From: Oscillospiraceae bacterium
Lineage (GTDB): Bacteria; Bacillota; Clostridia; Oscillospirales; SIG627
Reading direction: 5' to 3'
DNA: 64,000 nucleotides
Assembly: GCA_034925865.1 (NCBI GenBank)
Contig: JAYFRN010000001.1
Span: forward strand, 84,395 to 148,394
The notes beneath the pieces were generated by a model that saw only the letters and a program-made list of their open reading frames with translations, made no database searches and was not told the DNA's origin. Position numbers and translations under genes: made by a program. Positions 33,086 to 42,500 of this stretch are shown here, piece after piece (positions within the stretch are counted from its first letter, which is position 1; every line of letters starts with the position of its first letter).

Positions 33086-34051
33086 ATGAACTTAAAGAAG
33101 AAAACGATATTCATCGATGGCAAGGAAGGCACAACAGGGCTTAGAATTTATGAACGGCTCGCAGCCAGAAACGGAATCGATATTGAGCTTTTGACAGTTG
33201 AAGAAGCTGTGAGAAAAGATCCGGAAAACCGAAGACGCCTTATAAATGCATCTGATATTGTATTTTTATGCTTGCCGGATGACGCATCGCGTGAATCGGT
33301 TGCTTTATGCGAAAATCCGGATACGGTTATTATTGACAGTTCTACGGCATACAGAACAGATCCGAGCTGGGCATACGGTTTTCCGGAGCTTTCTGAACAT
33401 AATAAGGATAATATTAAAAACGGAAAGAGAATTGCTGTTCCCGGATGTCATGCAAGCGGTTTCGTTTCTATAGTATATCCGCTTGTTAAAGAAGGAATTA
33501 TTTCAACCGATGAGAGATTTGATTGCTTTTCCCTCACCGGATACAGCGGTGGCGGAAGAAAAATGATCTCTCAATACGAATCTGATATGAATAAATCAAA
33601 TGGAATGTTCTCACCGAGAATATACGGACTTGGACAAAATCATAAACATCTCAAAGAGATGAAAGCAATATGCGGTTTAAGCAAAAATCCGTTATTTTTA
33701 CCGATTGTTGACGATTATTTTAGCGGAATGATAGTAAATGTACCGCTGCCTGACGGAATAAGTATTACGAAAGATGAGCTGAGAGTATTTTATTCTGAAT
33801 ATTACAAAAACAGTCGTATAATCAGCGTGTCAAATGAAAATGAACATTATTCGGATGGTTTTATTCCCGCGAATGCTTTTTCGGGATATGATTCCATGAT
33901 GATATGTGTTACCGGCAGCGATAATGACGACAGCAGAATATTGATCAGCAGTATATTTGACAATCTCGGAAAAGGCGCATCTGGCGCGGCGGTTCAATGT
34001 ATGAACCTCTCAATGGGAATAGATGAAGCAGCTGGATTGAAATTGATTTGA
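33086..34051 (+). CDS. argC: N-acetyl-gamma-glutamyl-phosphate reductase (short type)
   Basis: A 321-residue protein from ATG 33086, which has GGAGGAAA upstream. It opens TIFIDGKEGTTGLRIYERLA and belongs to the shorter ArgC class (about 310-320 residues) in place of the 340-residue class of Bacillus. The active-site cysteine lies in AVPGCHASGF; LTGYSGGGRKMI and a late GLGQNHKH are also typical. It reduces N-acetylglutamyl phosphate to the semialdehyde with NADPH. It is the first gene of the arginine operon and sits directly behind the consensus promoter and ARG box. Confidence 0.94.
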   Translation: MNLKKKTIFIDGKEGTTGLRIYERLAARNGIDIELLTVEEAVRKDPENRRRLINASDIVFLCLPDDASRESVALCENPDTVIIDSSTAYRTDPSWAYGFPELSEHNKDNIKNGKRIAVPGCHASGFVSIVYPLVKEGIISTDERFDCFSLTGYSGGGRKMISQYESDMNKSNGMFSPRIYGLGQNHKHLKEMKAICGLSKNPLFLPIVDDYFSGMIVNVPLPDGISITKDELRVFYSEYYKNSRIISVSNENEHYSDGFIPANAFSGYDSMMICVTGSDNDDSRILISSIFDNLGKGASGAAVQCMNLSMGIDEAAGLKLI

Positions 34052-34077
34052 ATTAATAAATTAAAACGGAGAAATAT

Positions 34078-35283
34078 ATGAAAAAAACAGAAGGCGGCAT
34101 ATGTGCCGCTAAGGGATATACAGCCGCCGGACTTCACTGCGGCATTAAAAAATATAAAAAGGATCTTGCTTTGATAGTGAGCGATAAACGCGCGTCATGT
34201 GCTTGTGTTTATACTAAAAATCTTGTAAAAGGCGCTCCTATTGCTGTAACAAAAAGAAATGTCTCTGATGGATATGCGCAAGCTGTCATATGCAACAGCG
34301 GAAATGCGAATACCTGCAACGCTGACGGTGAAAAAGTCGCATATGGAATGTGTGAGCTTGTTGAAAAATATGCCGGGATACAAAAAAGCGATGTTATCGT
34401 TGCTTCGACAGGAGTAATAGGAAAGCCGCTTGATATAACACCTATTGAAAATTCGATGTCCGATCTCGTTTCTTCGCTCGGAAATAACAGCTCTGATTGT
34501 GTTGAAGCTATAATGACGACTGATACGTTCAAAAAGGAAGCAGCTTTAGAATTTGAAGTTGGAGGCGTTGTCTGCAGAATGGGCGGCATTGCGAAGGGAA
34601 GCGGAATGATACATCCCAATATGGCGACTATGCTCGTATTTATAACAACAGACGCTGCGATAGCTCCCGAAATGCTTCAGAAAGCGCTTTCTGAGGTCGT
34701 TACAGACACTTATAATATGATAAGCGTAGACGGCGACACCTCGACCAACGACATGGTTTCCGTGCTCGCAAACGGAGAAGCCGGAAACGAAATAATAACA
34801 GCTGAAAATGAAGCATATTCTGAATTCAAATCATCACTGAATGAGCTTTGTGCCTATTTATGCCGCATGATAGCTTCCGACGGCGAGGGCGCGACAAAGC
34901 TCCTTGAATGCAAGGTTTTGAATTCGAAGGAAAAGAATATCGCACGCATATGCGCCAAAGCAGTAATATGCTCCAGTCTCGTGAAAGCCGCGATGTTTGG
35001 TTCTGACGCGAACTGGGGGCGTGTGCTCTGCGCTCTCGGATACAGCGGAGCGGAAATTGACGTAAATCGGGTAGACGTAACATTTATTTCGGCTTCAGGC
35101 GCGGTTAAGGTCTGTAAAGACGGAGCCGGAGTGAGCTTTTCAGAGGAAGAAGCAAAAAAAGTGCTTTCCGAAAAAGAAATTATAATAAATATTGATCTTA
35201 AGACCGGAGAAGCAGAAGCGACTGCGTGGGGATGCGATCTTACATATGATTATGTTAAGATTAACGGAGATTACAGGACGTGA
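34078..35283 (+). CDS. argJ: Bifunctional ornithine acetyltransferase / N-acetylglutamate synthase
   Basis: A 401-residue protein of normal ArgJ length. Features are GGICAAKGYTAAGLHCGIKK at the N-terminus, ICNSGNANTCNADGE, ASTGVIGKPLDI, and the self-cleavage site KGSGMIHPNMATML, where the chain is cut before the Thr to give alpha and beta subunits. VDGDTSTNDMV and the late ANWGRVLCALGYSG are also conserved. It recycles the acetyl group from acetylornithine to glutamate; no separate argA is seen. It begins 26 bases after argC with CGGAGAA upstream. Confidence 0.95.
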   Translation: MKKTEGGICAAKGYTAAGLHCGIKKYKKDLALIVSDKRASCACVYTKNLVKGAPIAVTKRNVSDGYAQAVICNSGNANTCNADGEKVAYGMCELVEKYAGIQKSDVIVASTGVIGKPLDITPIENSMSDLVSSLGNNSSDCVEAIMTTDTFKKEAALEFEVGGVVCRMGGIAKGSGMIHPNMATMLVFITTDAAIAPEMLQKALSEVVTDTYNMISVDGDTSTNDMVSVLANGEAGNEIITAENEAYSEFKSSLNELCAYLCRMIASDGEGATKLLECKVLNSKEKNIARICAKAVICSSLVKAAMFGSDANWGRVLCALGYSGAEIDVNRVDVTFISASGAVKVCKDGAGVSFSEEEAKKVLSEKEIIINIDLKTGEAEATAWGCDLTYDYVKINGDYRT

Positions 35284-35322
35284 TAACGCGGCTTAAATTC
35301 GAAGAAAGGCACAATTATTGTT

Positions 35323-36186
35323 ATGAATGAACATATTTTATCAAACGCTCAGCGGGCGGAGGTGCTTGTTCACGCTCTGCCGTATATTCAGGAATATAAT
35401 AATAAGATCATTGTCGTAAAATACGGCGGAAACGCCATGATAAACGAAGAGCTTAAAATTGCAGTAATGCATGACATGGTGCTGCTTTCGCTTATCGGCA
35501 TTAAAGTCGTACTTGTCCACGGCGGCGGACCTGAAATATCGGATATGCTTACCCGCATAGGTAAAAAAAGCGAATTTGTTGACGGCCTGCGAGTTACGGA
35601 TCGCGAAACAGCCGAAATCGTTCAGATGGTTCTTTCGGGTAAGATTAACAAAGGGCTTGTCAATCTTATACAAAACATCGGCGGCAACGCAATGGGTCTC
35701 TGCGGAGCCGACGGAGCTTTGATCAGAGCAAGAATACTCGACGAGCGGCTTGGTTATGTCGGCGAAATAACCGAAATTAATACAAAGCCAATATTGGATC
35801 TTATAGAAAAAGGCTATATTCCCGTCATATCAACAGTCGGCTGCGACAGCGAAAACAACATATATAATATCAACGCTGATACTGCCGCCGCCAGAATTGC
35901 CGGCGAGCTTAATGCCGAGGCATTGATTTCTATGACCGATATTTCGGGCATAATGAGAGATAAGCTTGATCCTTCTTCTCTTATAACAAAAATAAGCGCA
36001 AGCGAATCGCTTCAGCTTATAAAGGACGGAATAATTTGCGGCGGAATGATTCCGAAAACAGACTGCTGCATCGAAGCGATAAGGCGCGGAGTAAAAAAAG
36101 TATTTATAATAGATGGAAGAGTCCCTCATTCAATTCTGATTGAAACTCTGACAGATGAGGGCATCGGAACGATGTTCGTAAGGTGA
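35323..36186 (+). CDS. argB: Acetylglutamate kinase
   Basis: A 287-residue amino-acid-kinase-family protein. KIIVVKYGGNAM at the N-terminus, VVLVHGGGPEISDML, and the sensor region INADTAAARIAGELNAEALISMTDISGIM are diagnostic, together with GGMIPKTDCCIEAIRRGVKK. The N-terminal extension of about 25 residues (AQRAEVLVHALPYIQEY) is the form found in arginine-inhibited, hexameric NAG kinases, so feedback inhibition is expected; this is inference. AGAAAGG precedes the ATG at 13 bases, a spacing used repeatedly in this operon. Confidence 0.95.
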   Translation: MNEHILSNAQRAEVLVHALPYIQEYNNKIIVVKYGGNAMINEELKIAVMHDMVLLSLIGIKVVLVHGGGPEISDMLTRIGKKSEFVDGLRVTDRETAEIVQMVLSGKINKGLVNLIQNIGGNAMGLCGADGALIRARILDERLGYVGEITEINTKPILDLIEKGYIPVISTVGCDSENNIYNINADTAAARIAGELNAEALISMTDISGIMRDKLDPSSLITKISASESLQLIKDGIICGGMIPKTDCCIEAIRRGVKKVFIIDGRVPHSILIETLTDEGIGTMFVR

Positions 36187-36218
36187 TGGAGAAGAATCCA
36201 TAACAGAAAGGAATAATT

Positions 36219-37388
36219 ATGATTGATATTAAATCCACCTACAGTGAATATATTGCGGAAACATACAGCAGGAACGATTTAGTTATAATGAAGGCAAAGG
36301 GAAGCGAGGCCTTCGACGAAAACGGAAAGAGGTATATCGATCTTGGCGCCGGGATCGCCGTGAACATTCTCGGTTATTGTGACGATGAATTTGCCGACGC
36401 TGTAGCAAAACAGGCGAGGACAGTGTCGCATACCTCAAATCTGTATTATACCGAGCCGCAGGCCCATCTCGCAAAGCTCATATGTGAAAAATCCGGCATG
36501 AAGAAGGTCTTTTTCTCTAATTCCGGAGCTGAAGCAAACGAATGTGCGATAAAGGCCGCGCGTAAATATTCGTGGGATAAATATGGAGAGGAAGCCGGCA
36601 GAAATAAAATTATCTGCTTGAATCACAGCTTTCACGGCAGAACGATCGCAACGATTTCAGCAACAGGACAAAGCGAATATCATAAATATTTCGCTCCCTT
36701 TCTTCCAGGATATGTGTTTGTCGAGCCGAACGACATAGAAGCTATGGTGGCGGAAGCGAAAAAAGGCGATGTCTGTGCGATTATTGCCGAAATTATTCAA
36801 GGCGAGGGCGGAGTTAATCTGCTGAACACTAATTACATCAAATCATTACAGACCATATCTGAAGAAAACGATCTTGTACTTATTATCGACGAAGTTCAGA
36901 CGGGAAACGGCAGGACCGGCAAATATTTTGCTTATCAGAATTTCGATATAAAACCGGATATTGTGACAACTGCGAAGGGCCTTGGCGGAGGATTACCGAT
37001 AGGCGCGACGCTCTTTAATGACAGGCTCGCGAATACCCTTACGCCTGGAACGCATGGATCGACCTTCGGAGGAAATCCGATTGTATGCGCCGGCGCCGTT
37101 TCAATAGTAGAAAGTATTGATGATAAGCTTTTAGACGAAGTCAAAGCTAAATCCGAGTATATATTTACCAATCTCAGGCAATGCGGCGGAGTTAAAAGTG
37201 TCACCGGAATGGGCCTGATGATCGGTATCGAAACAGATAAAAACGCAAAAGAAATCGTGAAGCTTCTTGCTGACAGGGGAGTACTCGTTCTCACGGCAAA
37301 AACAAAGCTGCGCCTCGTGCCGGCATTAAATATACCAGTCGGGCTTTTGAAGGAAGCAATTGGAATTATGAAAGAGGTATTGCAATGA
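36219..37388 (+). CDS. argD: Acetylornithine aminotransferase
   Basis: A 389-residue class III PLP aminotransferase. GAGIAVNILGYCDDEFADA, FFSNSGAEANECAIKAARKY, NHSFHGRTIATISATGQ, the aspartate in LIIDEVQTGNGRTGK, and the Schiff-base lysine in TTAKGLGGGLPIGA are all present. It converts N-acetylglutamate semialdehyde to acetylornithine and often also serves in lysine synthesis as DapC; that is relevant because the same operon carries a DapF domain. Its last bases ATGA overlap the start of argF. Confidence 0.95.
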   Translation: MIDIKSTYSEYIAETYSRNDLVIMKAKGSEAFDENGKRYIDLGAGIAVNILGYCDDEFADAVAKQARTVSHTSNLYYTEPQAHLAKLICEKSGMKKVFFSNSGAEANECAIKAARKYSWDKYGEEAGRNKIICLNHSFHGRTIATISATGQSEYHKYFAPFLPGYVFVEPNDIEAMVAEAKKGDVCAIIAEIIQGEGGVNLLNTNYIKSLQTISEENDLVLIIDEVQTGNGRTGKYFAYQNFDIKPDIVTTAKGLGGGLPIGATLFNDRLANTLTPGTHGSTFGGNPIVCAGAVSIVESIDDKLLDEVKAKSEYIFTNLRQCGGVKSVTGMGLMIGIETDKNAKEIVKLLADRGVLVLTAKTKLRLVPALNIPVGLLKEAIGIMKEVLQ

Positions 37389-38293
37389 AGGATCTTCTTA
37401 AGCTGGGTGATCTTACTCAGCAGGAAATAACCGATATATTGAATCTTGCCGATCAGCTTAAATATGAAAAAGCTCACGGCACCGCGCATAAATTGCTGAA
37501 CGGTAAAACGCTAGGCATGATTTTTGAAAAGTCGTCGACACGTACAAGAGTTTCTTTCGAGGTCGGCATGTTTGAACTTGGCGGGAACGCCCTGTTTTTA
37601 TCAAACCGTGACCTTCAGATAGGACGCGGCGAGCCACTTGAAGATACCGCGCGCGTGCTTTCACGTTATCTTGATGTTATAATGATACGGACATTTAAAC
37701 AGTCCGACGTTGAAAAGCTGGCGGAATATGCGTCAATACCGATCATTAACGCGCTGACGGATTATGCGCATCCTTGTCAGGTGCTGGCCGATCTTATGAC
37801 CATACGTGAATATTGCGGTAAACTTAAAGGATTAAAGCTTGCCTTTATCGGCGATGGAAATAATATGGCAAATTCACTCATAGTCGGTGGAATTAAAACC
37901 GGGATGAGTGTTTCAATCGCATGTCCCAATGAATATAAGCCCGATACCGGCATAATGAACTGGGCAAACGAAAGCGGTAATTTCGTATGTACGGATAATA
38001 TTGAAGAAGCAGCTGCGGATGCGGATGTTTTGTATACAGATGTGTGGGCTTCCATGGGCTTCGAGGATGAAGCGGCTGTACGCAGGAAAGCATTTACAGG
38101 ATATCAGATCAACGATAAACTGCTTAAATGTGCCAAGCCGGGAGCTATCGTGCTTCATTGTCTTCCCGCTCATCGCGGCGAAGAAATTACTGCCGATGTA
38201 TTTGAAGCTCATGCTAAAGAGATATTCGACGAGGCGGAAAACCGTCTTCACGCACAGAAAGCAGTGCTTGTAAAGCTTCTCGGCAAAGCTTGA
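37385..38293 (+). CDS. argF: Ornithine carbamoyltransferase
   Basis: A 302-residue protein. The carbamoyl-phosphate site reads KSSTRTRVSFEVGM; the family's HPCQ appears in DYAHPCQVLADLMTI, and the ornithine-specific HCLP appears in VLHCLPAHRGEEIT. It converts ornithine and carbamoyl phosphate to citrulline. The ATG overlaps the argD stop by 4 bases (ATGA), indicating translational coupling. It is followed after 46 bases by carA, whose product helps make its carbamoyl phosphate. Confidence 0.95.
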   Translation: MKDLLKLGDLTQQEITDILNLADQLKYEKAHGTAHKLLNGKTLGMIFEKSSTRTRVSFEVGMFELGGNALFLSNRDLQIGRGEPLEDTARVLSRYLDVIMIRTFKQSDVEKLAEYASIPIINALTDYAHPCQVLADLMTIREYCGKLKGLKLAFIGDGNNMANSLIVGGIKTGMSVSIACPNEYKPDTGIMNWANESGNFVCTDNIEEAAADADVLYTDVWASMGFEDEAAVRRKAFTGYQINDKLLKCAKPGAIVLHCLPAHRGEEITADVFEAHAKEIFDEAENRLHAQKAVLVKLLGKA

Positions 38294-38339
38294 CAAATGA
38301 ATAAACGCGTTTAATAATCAGAAAGGCATGGATTAAAAA

Positions 38340-39488
38340 ATGGACAAAGTCAAGATAACGCTCTCGGACGGTCAATGCTTTTACGGAGAATCGTTTGGCG
38401 CTCCTTTAAACGGGCAAACGGTTATCGGAGAGCTGGTTTTTGCCACCGGGATGACCGGTTATATAGAGACACTCACAGATCCGAGTTATTTCGGCCAGAT
38501 TGTAATGCAGACATTCCCTATGATAGGTAATTACGGAATGATAGAAGAAGACAGGGAGAGTAAAAAATCATACATAAAAGCTTATGTTGTGCGTGAATGG
38601 TGCGATACTCCGTCGAATTTCAGATGTGAAGAGAATTTAGACGCTTTTCTGAAAAATCAAGGCATCACAGGAGTATGCGGCGTTGATACCCGTCAGATTA
38701 CAAGAACAATAAGAGAAAACGGCGTAATGAACGCGATGATATCGTCATGTCAGGATAACGGACTGAATAACGATACGTCAGAATCATACAAAGTAACAAT
38801 TAAACAAATTAACAATTATGTAGTTGCGAATGCCGTTATGAGTGTTTCTAGGAAAAAGCCGTCACGATATCCCTCCTCCGCGTCTCAAGACGGGAAATAT
38901 AAGGTTGCTCTTATAGATTACGGCGCCAAGCATAATATAATCCGCGAGCTTAACAAGCGGGAATGCGATGTAACAGTACTTCCTCACGATACGCCGGCAA
39001 ATGATATAATAAAAGGTGGCTATGACGGATTAATGCTTTCAAACGGACCTGGCGATCCGGCAGAAAACAAAGATTGTATAAAAGTTGTCTCAGAGCTTTT
39101 CGGAAAGATACCCATGTTCGGGATATGTCTCGGACATCAGATAATGGCTCTTGCAGCCGGAGCGAGGACGGAAAAGCTTAAATACGGTCATAGAGGATTG
39201 AATCAACCAGTTAAAAATATTTCATCCGGAAGGGTTTTTATTTCGAGCCAGAACCACGGTTACGCGGTCGTTGCGGACAGCATACCTAAAAAAATGGGAT
39301 ATATAAGCTATTTAAACGCAAACGACGGAAGCTGTGAAGGAGCGGAATATCCGGAATACCACGCGTTTTCCGTGCAGTTTCATCCCGAGGCATCTTGCGG
39401 TCCGCATGATACGATGATGCTGTTCGACAAGTTCACGGAGTTAATGAGCATGTCAAAGCTCATAAGCAAGCCTGAACAAACAAAATAA
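38340..39488 (+). CDS. carA: Carbamoyl-phosphate synthase small subunit (glutaminase)
   Basis: A 382-residue protein. The N-terminal CarA domain (GESFGAPLNGQTVIGELVF, GMTGYIETLTDPSY, GVCGVDTRQITRTIRENG) is followed by a class I glutamine amidotransferase domain with the nucleophile in FGICLGHQIMALA and the partner histidine in VQFHPEASCGPHD. It supplies ammonia from glutamine to CarB. Its location between argF and argG indicates an arginine-dedicated synthase, although pyrimidine synthesis could share it. Confidence 0.95.
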   Translation: MDKVKITLSDGQCFYGESFGAPLNGQTVIGELVFATGMTGYIETLTDPSYFGQIVMQTFPMIGNYGMIEEDRESKKSYIKAYVVREWCDTPSNFRCEENLDAFLKNQGITGVCGVDTRQITRTIRENGVMNAMISSCQDNGLNNDTSESYKVTIKQINNYVVANAVMSVSRKKPSRYPSSASQDGKYKVALIDYGAKHNIIRELNKRECDVTVLPHDTPANDIIKGGYDGLMLSNGPGDPAENKDCIKVVSELFGKIPMFGICLGHQIMALAAGARTEKLKYGHRGLNQPVKNISSGRVFISSQNHGYAVVADSIPKKMGYISYLNANDGSCEGAEYPEYHAFSVQFHPEASCGPHDTMMLFDKFTELMSMSKLISKPEQTK

Positions 39489-39507
39489 ATGAAACGAGGT
39501 GAAGGAT

Positions 39508-42500
39508 ATGCCGCTTAATAAAAAAATAAAAAAAGTACTTATGATCGGTTCCGGTCCTATAGTTATCGGGCAGGCCGCCGAATTCGATTACGCAGGCGCA
39601 CAGGCATGCCGGGTATTAAAAGATGCCGGAGTCAATGTCGTACTGGTAAATTCAAATCCTGCCACAATAATGACCGACACCCAGCTTGCGGATGAAATAT
39701 ATCTTGAACCGCTGACTGTGCAAACTGTCAAACGAATAATAGAAAAAGAACAACCGGACAGTATGCTTGCCGGGCTCGGAGGGCAAACCGGGCTTACGAT
39801 TGCAATGCAGCTTTCACATGAAGGATACCTTAAAAAAATGGGTGTCAGACTTCTGGGAACAAGCGCGGAAGCGATAGATAAAGCTGAAGACAGAGAGCTT
39901 TTTAAAGAGACAATGATCTCAATAGGTCAACCCGTTATACCGTCCGACATAACATCGGCAGTCGAAGGCGCGCTTTCCATTGCCGACAAAATCGGATACC
40001 CGGTAATAGTACGTCCGGCATTTACGCTTGGTGGATCCGGCGGAGGAGTCGCATATAACGCGGACGAGCTTAAGGTCATTGCTGACAACGGTCTTGTCCA
40101 GTCCCCGATTACGCAGGTACTGATCGAAAGATATATTTACGGCTGGAAAGAAATCGAATTTGAAGTAATGCGTGACGCGAACAACAACTGCATCGCAATA
40201 TGCAGCATGGAGAATGTGGATCCAGTCGGAGTTCATACCGGCGACAGTATAGTCGTCGCTCCCGCTCTTACTCTTGCCGATAAAGAATTCGAAATGCTCA
40301 GGACGGCCTCGATTTCAATTATATCAGAGCTTGGCATAGAGGGCGGCTGCAACTGTCAGTTTGCACTTGATCCGAACAGCTTTAATTATGCCGTTATAGA
40401 AGTAAACCCGCGTGTTTCGCGTTCATCTGCTCTTGCCAGCAAAGCGACCGGATATCCGATTGCAAAGGTCACAACGAAAATCGCGCTCGGTTATACGCTT
40501 GACGAAATAATCAACGACGTAACCGGTAAAACATATGCGTGCTTTGAACCTGCGCTTGATTATGTAGTGGTTAAATTTCCGAAATGGCCCTTTGACAAAT
40601 TCATAAACGCAAAGCATTCGCTCGGTACTCAGATGAAGGCTACGGGCGAAGTGATGGCGATAGGTTCCGGATTTGAACAGGCGCTCATGAAGGCAATACG
40701 CGGAGCGGAGATATCCGCAGATACGCTCGCACTTAAAAAGCTGAGAAACGATGAGATCGATATACGAGAAAAGCTCAAGGATATTGACGATATTCGTTTA
40801 TTCACGATATACGAAGCGCTGCGCCGCGGCGTTGAAATTGACGAAATATTCAATATTACAAAAATCGACAGGTTCTTTATCAATAAAATCAAAAAGCTTC
40901 TTGATACCGAGATGGAGCTTTCCAAAGGAAATCTCACCGATGAGCTTTATCTTAAAGCTAAGAAGCAGGGATATACGGACGATGCGATAAAGAGAATGTC
41001 CGGAAAACCTATTGCACACCCACATTACGCGGTTTATAAAAAGGTTGATACCTGCGCGGCGGAATTTTATGCGGAAACACCGTATTATTATTCAACTCAC
41101 GACGATTATTGCGAGTCACGTGTGCTTTTAAAGAACAGGAGCAAAGATAAACAGACGGTTATTGTTCTCGGCTCCGGTCCGATCAGAATAGGCCAGGGAA
41201 TTGAATTTGATTATTCATCAGTTCATTGTGTCAACACATTGAAAAAAATGGGTTTTGATGTTGTTATAATCAACAACAACCCGGAAACCGTTTCAACCGA
41301 CTTTGATATATCCGACCGGCTTTATTTCGAATCGCTCACACCGGAAGACGTGATGAATGTCATAAGGGTCGAGAATCCGATCGGTGTTGTCGTGGCTTTC
41401 GGCGGACAGACGGCGATCAAGCTGACAAAATTCCTCGATCAAAACGGAATCAAAATCCTCGGCACAAGCGCAGAATCAATCGATATTGCCGAAGACCGTG
41501 AGAGATTTGATGAGCTTTTGGAAAAATTCGGGATTAAACGTCCGAAAGGTCACGGGATTCTGACGCTTGAAGAAGCTTTGAAGGCTTCCGAAGAGCTTGA
41601 ATATCCCGTGCTGCTGCGTCCATCATATGTTATCGGCGGACAGAATATGGTAATTGCCTATACAGAAGAAGACGTAAAACGCTATATGGCAATAATACTC
41701 GAATCCAAAATCGAGAATCCCGTACTTGTAGATAAATACATGATGGGAACAGAACTCGAAGTTGATGTCATTTCCGACGGAAAAGACGTATTGATACCTG
41801 GCATAATGGAGCATATCGAACGCGCCGGTGTGCATAGCGGAGACTCCATTGCCGTTTATCCTCCGTATAACCTCAATGACAAGCTTTTAAAAAATATTAT
41901 AGATAATTCCGAAAAGCTTGCTCTTTCGCTTGGCACAAAAGGTCTTGTAAATATACAATACTTGATTTACCGCAACGAATTATATGTTATAGAAGTAAAT
42001 CCGCGCGCGTCGCGGACGATTCCATATATCAGTAAAGTCACGGGAGTGCCGATGGTTGAGCTTGCGACCAGAGTTATGTTTGATGAGCCGCTTTCCGGAA
42101 TGGGATACGGTACTGGTTTGTATAAAATCCCGCCCTATGTTGCGGTGAAGGTTCCTGTATTTTCTTTTCAAAAGCTGTTGGATGCCAATTCCACTCTCGG
42201 ACCGGAAATGAAATCCACCGGAGAAGTTCTCGGCATCGGTAAAACACTTGAAGAAGCATTGTTCAAAGGGCTTGTTTCCGCCGGCTTTAAAATTACCGCT
42301 CCTAATGCGCAGAAACATGTAGGAGTTTATATTACAGTCAACAAACAGGACAGATTTGAGATTGTGAGACTGGCCAAAAAGTTTATCGATCTTGGGCTTG
42401 ATATCTATGCTACAAAGGGTACCGCGTCAGTAATTTCACAGCTCGGTACGGATGTGACAGTCGTTCCCCGCTTGTCTGAAAGCGACGATGTATTGAAGCT